64,000 nt of DNA, taken from assembly GCA_963798705.1 (NCBI GenBank), contig CAWCTW010000005.1:558001-622000 (forward strand), read 5' to 3'. Shown one piece after another: positions 58,696-64,000 of this stretch. The DNA is from AC-56 sp963798705 (GTDB lineage: Bacteria; Actinomycetota; Thermoleophilia; Solirubrobacterales; 70-9). The first letter of the stretch is position 1; the number at the start of each line of letters is the position of its first letter. The notes beneath the pieces are model-generated. The model ran no database searches, was not told where the DNA came from, and saw only the letters and a program-made list of their open reading frames with translations. The position numbers were made by a program, and so were the translations under genes.

Positions 58696-60024
58696 CTATG
58701 GCGTACCCAAGGCACCAAACGGCGGTTCGTCGGCGACCAGGGCGTCCGCAAGGCGGTAGATGTCGCCCGCGCCGATCGTGACGAGCAGGTCGCCCTCCCG
58801 CAGGCGCGGCCCGAGCGCCCGCTCGGCGCGCTCGCCATCGACCAGCCACCAGACCGGCCTCCCGCCCGCGTGGTCGGCGGCGGCGCGCGCGACGTCCAGC
58901 CCGCTGACGCCGGCGAGCGGGCCGACCGGCTCCTCCCGGGCGGCATAGACCTCGAGGACCGCGATCTCGTCGGCGGCGGCGAGGGCACGGCCGAAGCGGG
59001 AGGCCAGGGCCTTGGTGCGGGAGTACAGATGCGGCTGGAAGACGGCGATCAGCCGTCGTGGGGCGAGTTCCCGCAGGGCGGAGAGGGCCGCCGCGACCTC
59101 GGTGGGGTGGTGAGCGTAGTCGTCGTAGATCACGGCGCCGCCGCGATGGCCCTTGAGCTCGAGGCGACGCAGCATCCCCGGAAAGGACTCGAGCGCCTCG
59201 CCCGCCTCGCCCAGGTCGGAGCCCGCGAGCGCCAGGGCCGCGAGCGCGGCGCGGGCGTTGAGCAGGTTGTGGCGCCCGGGCACCCCCAGCCGAAGCTCGG
59301 GCCCGGGGCGCTGGAGGTCGAAGGCCTCGACCCGCTGGCCGCCCGCGAGGGTGTCGAGTCCGGCTCCGGCGGGAAGGGCGATACCACTCGAGGGCTCGCA
59401 GAAGCGGCGGAAGGCCTCCAGCAGCTCGGCGCGCGACGACCAGCGCGAATGATGGTCGAGCTCGACGTTCGTGACGACCGCGATCTCGGGCCGCAGGTGC
59501 AGGAAGCTGGCATCCGACTCGTCCGCCTCGGCCACGATCCACTCGCCGTCTCCCCAGCCCGCATTGGTCGCGACGGCGCCGTCCCCGGCCCCCGGGAGCT
59601 CGCCGCCGAGCAGGAACGCGGGATCGCCTCCGATCGCGCGGAGCGCGTGGGCCAGCATGCCCGCCGTGGTCGTCTTGCCGTGGGTGCCGGCGACGGCGAT
59701 GAGCCGCTTCAGCTCGCAGAGCTCGGCCAGGAGCTCGCCCCGGTGCATCACCCTCTGCCCCCGCTCGCGCGCCACCGCGAGCTCGGGGTTGTCCTCGCCC
59801 ACGGCGGTCGAGATCACGACTTCGGCGTCGGCGGGGACGAGCTCGGCGTCGTGGCCCACCCGCGGCTCGAGGCCCCCGGCGCGCAGGTGCTCCATGTAAG
59901 GGCCCTCGGCTCGATCGGAGCCGCTTACGCCTGCGCCGAGGCGGTGGCAGACGAGGGCGAGCCCGCTCATCCCGGCGCCGCCGATGGCGACGAAGTGCAG
60001 CCTGCGCTCGTCCCATCGGGTCAT
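58696..60024 (-). CDS. murC: UDP-N-acetylmuramate-L-alanine ligase
   Basis: Adds the first amino acid of the peptidoglycan stem. The 442 residues show the N-terminal UDP-binding FVAIGGAGMSGLALV, the P-loop GTHGKTTT at 113-120, EADESDASFLHL, NVELDHHSRW and DDYAHHPTEVAAALSALRE. It overlaps the murG stop as ATGA, so murG and murC are translationally coupled. Confidence 0.97.
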   Translation of the reverse strand: MTRWDERRLHFVAIGGAGMSGLALVCHRLGAGVSGSDRAEGPYMEHLRAGGLEPRVGHDAELVPADAEVVISTAVGEDNPELAVARERGQRVMHRGELLAELCELKRLIAVAGTHGKTTTAGMLAHALRAIGGDPAFLLGGELPGAGDGAVATNAGWGDGEWIVAEADESDASFLHLRPEIAVVTNVELDHHSRWSSRAELLEAFRRFCEPSSGIALPAGAGLDTLAGGQRVEAFDLQRPGPELRLGVPGRHNLLNARAALAALALAGSDLGEAGEALESFPGMLRRLELKGHRGGAVIYDDYAHHPTEVAAALSALRELAPRRLIAVFQPHLYSRTKALASRFGRALAAADEIAVLEVYAAREEPVGPLAGVSGLDVARAAADHAGGRPVWWLVDGERAERALGPRLREGDLLVTIGAGDIYRLADALVADEPPFGALGTP

Positions 60025-61124
60025 CGCGATCCACCGGAGGCGGCGCTCAGGATCTCGGCGGCGATGCGCTCGGCGGCGTCCGGCCGAGCCAGGGAGCGGG
60101 AGGCGGCCGCCATCTCGGCGAGCCGTCCCTCCTCGGAGAGAGTCCCGGCAACGGCGGCGGCGAGCGCATCGGGCTCCAGGGCGTCGTCCTCGATCACGGT
60201 CGCCGCACCCGCCTCGGCCATCCATGCCGCGTTCGCGTGCTGGTGGCGTGCGGTCGCGTAGGGGTAGGGGACGAGGATCGCCGGCCTGCCGGCCGCCGCC
60301 AACTCGAACACGGATCCGCCCGACCGGGCCAGCACCAGGTCGCATGCCGCGAGGCTGTCGGCGAGGTCCGGCTCGTACTCCAGAAGCGTGTACCCCTCGC
60401 CCCCGCCCGCCGCATCGAGGCGCTCCCGAGCCAACTCGTAGTCACGGTGACCGGCGATGTGCAGGACGTGGTAGCCGCGGTCCCGTGCCGCCGGGCCGTC
60501 CGCGAGGAAGGCGTCGAGGGCGCAGACGTTGATCGTGCGTGCTCCCTGGCTGCCGCCAAAGACGAGCAGGCACCTGGCGCCCGCCGGGATCCCGAGGCGC
60601 TCCCGGGCGACGTCCCGATCCGCCGTGCCCACCGCGGCCGGGACAGGCCTCCCGGTGACCAGGTATCGCTCGCCCGTGCGACCGGCGATCGGGAAGGCCA
60701 GGCAGACCCGTTTGGCCCTGGTGGCCAGCACGCGATTGGCGAGCCCCAGGTGCCGGTCCGCCTCGGTCAGCACCAGCGGTACCCGCAGCGACAGGGCGCC
60801 CAGGCCACCGGGCCCGGCGACGTACCCACCCCCTCCCATGACCGCGTCCGCCGCCCGCCGGCGAATCGCCGACCGTGCCCCGGCGGTGGCCCCGACCGCC
60901 AGCGCACCGGCGGCGACGGCCTTGAGTGGCGAGGAGCGGTCGATCCCACGAACCCGTAGGTGGTCGATCGCGTAGCCGGCGTCCGGGACCAGCCGCGCCT
61001 CCGGGCCCTCCCGCGTCCCCAGGAACGAGACCTCGGCGCCGCTAGCGCGCAGCGCGTCGGCGACGGCCAGCGCCGGCACGACGTGTCCCGCGGTTCCCCC
61101 CGCGGCTATCACGACCCTTGGCAC
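60021..61124 (-). CDS. murG: UDP-GlcNAc:lipid I N-acetylglucosaminyltransferase
   Basis: Converts lipid I to lipid II on the inner membrane face. This 367-residue GT-B enzyme has the two glycine loops VVIAAGGTAGHVVPALAVAD and LLVFGGSQGARTINVC, MGGGGYVAGPG, and the donor site LVLARSGGSVFELAAAGRPAILVPYP. Its GTG start lies within the 3' end of ftsW, an overlap of 83 bases. Confidence 0.97.
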   Translation of the reverse strand: MPRVVIAAGGTAGHVVPALAVADALRASGAEVSFLGTREGPEARLVPDAGYAIDHLRVRGIDRSSPLKAVAAGALAVGATAGARSAIRRRAADAVMGGGGYVAGPGGLGALSLRVPLVLTEADRHLGLANRVLATRAKRVCLAFPIAGRTGERYLVTGRPVPAAVGTADRDVARERLGIPAGARCLLVFGGSQGARTINVCALDAFLADGPAARDRGYHVLHIAGHRDYELARERLDAAGGGEGYTLLEYEPDLADSLAACDLVLARSGGSVFELAAAGRPAILVPYPYATARHQHANAAWMAEAGAATVIEDDALEPDALAAAVAGTLSEEGRLAEMAAASRSLARPDAAERIAAEILSAASGGSR

Positions 61125-62376
61125 GTCTCGAGCTGCTCCTTCCTGCGGCGGCGCTCGCGCCGCCGCGAGCGCCTCGACCGCCGTCGACGACGCGCAGTCT
61201 CGCAGCGCGGCCCTCGCGCCGCCCGGGAGCGGCGGCCGTGCCGCCCTTCGCGATGTTGAGCAACAGGCCCGTCGAGGCGAGCATCACGAGGAGGCTCGAG
61301 TTTCCGTACGAGACGAACGGCAGGGGGACACCCGTGAGGGGCGCGAGCCCCATCACGGCGAACAGATTCACGATCGCCTGGATGAGGACCATGGAGGTGA
61401 GCCCGGCGGCGAGCAGCTTGGTGTAGCGGTCACGGGCGCGCTGCGCGGTCCGCAGCCCCGCGTAACCGAAGATGCCGAACAGCCCCAGCAGCGCGGCGAT
61501 CCCCACGAAGCCCAGCTCCTCGCCGATGACCGCGGCGATCATGTCGGTGTGGGCCTCCGGCAGGTAGAAGGCCTTCTGGAGGCTCTGCCCGAGCCCCACG
61601 CCGAAGACCCCGCCGGAGCCCATCGCGATCTTCGCCTGGATCGCCTGGAAGCCGGCGCCGCTGGGATCACCCGTCGGATCCAGGAAGCCGGTCAGGCGCT
61701 GCATCCGGTAGGGCTCGATCAGAATCGCGAGCAGCACGACGGCCCCGAGCGCCGCCCCAAGCAGCGCGAGCTGCCTCATCTTCACGCCCGCGGCGACCAG
61801 CAGCGCCGCAGTGCTCAGGCAGACCACGACGGCGGTGCCGAGGTCCGGCTCGGCCATCATCAGCAGGCACCCGGTCCCTACCACGGCCAGGAAGGGCACG
61901 AGCGTGCGGATGTGGCGCGTCATCTGCGGGCGCGCGGCGAGCAGGTTCGCGCCGTAGAGGACCAGCGCCAGCTTGGCGACCTCCGACGGCTGGACCTGGA
62001 ACGGGCCCGCCCCGATCCAGCGCTGGGCGCCGTTAGCCGAGCTCCCGATCCCGGGGACCATCACGGCGAGGAGCAGCGCGAACGAGATGAGCAGCAGTGC
62101 CCCGGTGAGCGGGCGCGCGATCCTCGCCCCGCGAACCGACAGCAGGCGCATCAGAATCAGGCCCACCGCCCCGATCACGACCGTGCGCTTCAGGTAGTAG
62201 GCGCTGTCGCCGCTCTGGCCCAGCAGCGCGGTCGTGGAGCTGGCGCTGAACACCATCACGATCCCGAACGCCACCAGGCAGAGCGTCGCGGTGAGCAGCA
62301 GGTTGTACTCGATGGGCTGCGCGCCCGAGCGCTTGCGGGCCCTGGGCCCGAGCCGCCCGAGCGAGAGCGCGCTCAA
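61042..62376 (-). CDS. ftsW: SEDS peptidoglycan glycosyltransferase FtsW
   Basis: A 444-residue membrane glycosyltransferase with about ten helices. Family sequences: GIVMVFSASSTTALL, QRWIGAGPFQVQPSEVAKLALVLY cut by the membrane, MMAEPDLGTAVV, LPEAHTDMIAAVIGEELGFVG and PLPFVSYGNSSLLVMLASTGLLLNI. The start is TTG at 62376, overlapping the murD stop as TTGA. The last 65 residues are an Arg/Gly/Ser-rich cytoplasmic tail, and its final 27 codons overlap the start of murG. Confidence 0.94.
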   Translation of the reverse strand: MSALSLGRLGPRARKRSGAQPIEYNLLLTATLCLVAFGIVMVFSASSTTALLGQSGDSAYYLKRTVVIGAVGLILMRLLSVRGARIARPLTGALLLISFALLLAVMVPGIGSSANGAQRWIGAGPFQVQPSEVAKLALVLYGANLLAARPQMTRHIRTLVPFLAVVGTGCLLMMAEPDLGTAVVVCLSTAALLVAAGVKMRQLALLGAALGAVVLLAILIEPYRMQRLTGFLDPTGDPSGAGFQAIQAKIAMGSGGVFGVGLGQSLQKAFYLPEAHTDMIAAVIGEELGFVGIAALLGLFGIFGYAGLRTAQRARDRYTKLLAAGLTSMVLIQAIVNLFAVMGLAPLTGVPLPFVSYGNSSLLVMLASTGLLLNIAKGGTAAAPGRREGRAARLRVVDGGRGARGGASAAAGRSSSRRAKGRDSRGGNRGTRRAGAGRRRRAAR

Positions 62377-63755
62377 GGCCCGAGCTCCCCCACCAGGGCA
62401 CGGAAGTGCTCGCCGCGCTCCTCGAAGTCGCGGTAGGCGTCGAAGCTCGCGCATGCCGGCGCGAGCACCACCACCTCGCCTGGGCGCGCCTGCCCGGCGG
62501 CCTCCCGGACGGCGGTCTCCATGTCCCCGCTGCCGCGCAGCTCGACCCCGGCGTCGCGGACGGGTGCGAGGGCGCGCTCCAGGGCCTCGGCGGCCTCCCC
62601 GATCAGATGACAGGCGACGCAGGCCTCGGCGACCGGGCCGACCAGGTCCTCGAAGCCACCCCCCTTGAGCGATCCGCCGAGGATCGCGCGCACGCCGCCG
62701 TCGAAGGAGCGCAGCGCGGCGGCCGCCGCGGCCACGTTGGTGGCCTTCGAGTCGTTCACGTACAGCACCCCGTCGACCTCCGCCACGCGCTCGAGCCGGT
62801 GGGGGATCCCGGCGAAGCTCTGGAGCCCCTCGCGAATCGCCTCGCGATCGATGCCCATCGCGGCGGCCGCGGCGGCCACGGCCATCGCGTTGTCCGCGTT
62901 GTGCGGGCCGGGCAGCGCAAGCGCCGCGACCTCCATGAGCGGCTCCGAGGCGACGAAGATCACGCCGTCGTTCAGCGACACCGCACAGTCCGGGTCGGCC
63001 CCGCGGCAATAGGGGACCCGGCGCGCGCACCCGCCGAGGTCGCGGCCCCGGATGGCCGGGTCCGTGGCGTCGAAGACCGCCACGTCGTCGTTTCCCTGGT
63101 TGGCGAAGATCCGCAGCTTCGCCCCCAGGTAGTCCTCGAGGTCGCGGTGGCGGTCGAGGTGGTCCGGGGTGACGTTCAAAAGCACGGCGCACTCCGGCGC
63201 GAAGGCCTCGGCGTCCTCGAGCTGGAAGCTCGAGGCCTCGCAGGCCACGGTGGCGTCGGGGGGCGCCTCGCCCACGAGCGAGGCGAGCGGCGTCCCCACG
63301 TTGCCGGCGACGGCCACGGGCTCGCCCGCGGTGCGCCAGACGTGTCCGAGCAGCTCGGTCACCGTCGTCTTGCCGTTCGTCCCCGTCACGGCGACGAACC
63401 GGTTGGGGAGGAGCCGCCAGGCGAGCTCCAGCTCTCCGAGCACCGGAATCCCCCGTTCGCGCGCCAGCCGGACGACCGGGGCCTCGCGGGGAACGCCGGG
63501 ACTCTTGACGACGCAGCGGGCACGTTCGAGCAGCGCGGTTCCATCCGTATCCAGGTGAACTTCGACGCCGGCCTCCCGAAGCCCTGCCACGGCGTCGGGC
63601 GAACCCGAGTCGCACCCGAGGACCTCCTCGGAGCGCCAGGCCATGAGCAGGGCGGCGGCCTGCCCGGATCGCGCGAGTCCCACCACCAGGTAGGGGCCGC
63701 GCGGCACCGCCGGTCTCGGGCGCGGCGACCAATCGCTCTCGGAGCCCCGGGTCAT
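62373..63755 (-). CDS. murD: UDP-N-acetylmuramoylalanine-D-glutamate ligase
   Basis: Adds D-glutamate to UDP-MurNAc-L-Ala. The 460 residues have an N-terminal Rossmann part (YLVVGLARSGQAAALLM), P-loop GTNGKTT at 125-131, VACEASSFQLED, NVTPDHLDRH and NDSKATNVAAA with ILGGSLKGGGFEDL. It is the first gene of the division/cell-wall run. A GAAACT box (63762-63767) ends six bases before the ATG. Confidence 0.97.
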   Translation of the reverse strand: MTRGSESDWSPRPRPAVPRGPYLVVGLARSGQAAALLMAWRSEEVLGCDSGSPDAVAGLREAGVEVHLDTDGTALLERARCVVKSPGVPREAPVVRLARERGIPVLGELELAWRLLPNRFVAVTGTNGKTTVTELLGHVWRTAGEPVAVAGNVGTPLASLVGEAPPDATVACEASSFQLEDAEAFAPECAVLLNVTPDHLDRHRDLEDYLGAKLRIFANQGNDDVAVFDATDPAIRGRDLGGCARRVPYCRGADPDCAVSLNDGVIFVASEPLMEVAALALPGPHNADNAMAVAAAAAAMGIDREAIREGLQSFAGIPHRLERVAEVDGVLYVNDSKATNVAAAAAALRSFDGGVRAILGGSLKGGGFEDLVGPVAEACVACHLIGEAAEALERALAPVRDAGVELRGSGDMETAVREAAGQARPGEVVVLAPACASFDAYRDFEERGEHFRALVGELGP

Positions 63756-63760
63756 GGGGA

Positions 63761-63767
63761 TAGTTTC
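63761..63767. promoter_or_regulatory. Overlapping divergent -10 boxes (murD / membrane protein)
   Basis: TAGTTTC holds TAGTTT on the plus strand (63761-63766) and GAAACT on the minus strand (63762-63767). The minus-strand box is six bases from the murD ATG and the plus-strand box 13 bases from the ATG at 63780, again a shared bidirectional promoter. Confidence 0.4.
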
Positions 63768-63779
63768 GTGACCGGCGGT

Positions 63780-64000
63780 ATGGGAACCTTTGTGGTGCGT
63801 CCGACGGTGGCGGAGCGCGATGACATTACGAGGGAGACGGAGCGTGGGCGCGGCGTGCGCTTGGCGGTCGCGATCGTGCTCGCGCTGGCCATCGGCTTCG
63901 GCGTGCCGGTCCTGTGGGTGTGGATCGGATCCAAGCTCCAGGGCACCGGATCGGACTCGGTCAACAGCAGCACCGCGGCGGTGATCTTCGTCGGGATCAT
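63780..64000 (+). CDS. Membrane protein of unknown function (N-terminal part)
   Basis: An open frame starts at ATG 63780 (MGTFVVRPTVAERDDITRET) and runs off the window after 73 residues. A charged, Arg-rich start is followed by a membrane helix (VRLAVAIVLALAIGFGVPVL), a short loop and the beginning of a second helix (AAVIFVGII). It diverges from murD. The family is not recognised. Coding is judged from the sensible N-terminus/helix layout and the nearby promoter box. Confidence 0.6.
   Translation, partial: MGTFVVRPTVAERDDITRETERGRGVRLAVAIVLALAIGFGVPVLWVWIGSKLQGTGSDSVNSSTAAVIFVGI

Overview
The window is a 64 kb piece of a high-GC (around 70% by eye) bacterial chromosome. Gene content and order suggest an actinobacterium, most like the deep-branching Thermoleophilia/Solirubrobacterales: an actinobacterial rpmB-fakA-recG-rsmD-coaD block, a SepIVA/DivIVA-like coiled-coil protein, Ku with a stand-alone LigD polymerase, a division/cell-wall cluster with no ftsA that runs directly into the glycine-cleavage genes, and many start codons sitting just downstream of a TANNNT box. 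That placement is inference. No rRNA, tRNA, CRISPR array, transposase or prophage gene was seen. Nearly all of it is core chromosome, and no stretch longer than about 250 bases lacks a gene.

Layout. 1-5.2 kb: the end of an unknown gene, a phosphotransferase operon with a DUF6285-like partner, an alpha/beta hydrolase, a GNAT acetyltransferase, the coiled-coil protein and a YoaK/DUF1275 membrane protein. 5.2-12.4 kb: coaD, rsmD, recG, a RidA protein, a GST-like protein, a hypothetical protein, fakA and rpmB. 12.4-16.1 kb: a complete riboflavin operon (ribD-ribE-ribBA-ribH) headed by a TetR-type palindrome instead of an FMN riboswitch. 16.1-25.4 kb: a flippase, then a long minus-strand operon priA-def-fmt-rsmB-zinc ribbon-rpe-potassium channel, and a PH-domain membrane protein. 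25.5-31.3 kb: metK, a DUF3352 protein, der and cmk, with a divergent cupin gene. 31.3-33.1 kb: an R2-like ligand-binding oxidase and a TetR regulator.

33.1-42.5 kb is an aromatic amino-acid neighbourhood: hisC, DAHP synthase, tyrA and aroA on one strand, then a class III adenylate cyclase, aroH, rluB, scpB, scpA and trpS. Between hisC and the DAHP synthase gene lies an apparent 28-codon leader peptide ending in WFYYWRFS, followed by a 10-bp hairpin. This looks like a ribosome-mediated attenuator that senses all three aromatic amino acids, and it is the most striking find here. 42.6-49.0 kb: a methyltransferase and a SnoaL-like gene in tight divergence, a FetAB-type ABC exporter, then a plus-strand locus with a secreted propeller protein, an M14 carboxypeptidase, an ECF sigma factor and a membrane-anchored propeller protein that may be its anti-sigma partner. 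49.1-51.0 kb: ku and ligD-pol. 51.0-63.8 kb: a minus-strand run murD-ftsW-murG-murC-murB-ftsQ-ftsZ-gcvT-gcvH-gcvPA-gcvPB, in which gcvPA carries a one-base frameshift in a G/C homopolymer. A membrane protein of unknown role is cut off at the right edge.

Two expression habits recur. Genes inside operons are joined by 4-base stop/start overlaps, five of them TTGA with a TTG start. Genes at the head of a transcript often have a -10-like hexamer 6-12 bases before the start codon, which implies leaderless or nearly leaderless mRNAs.
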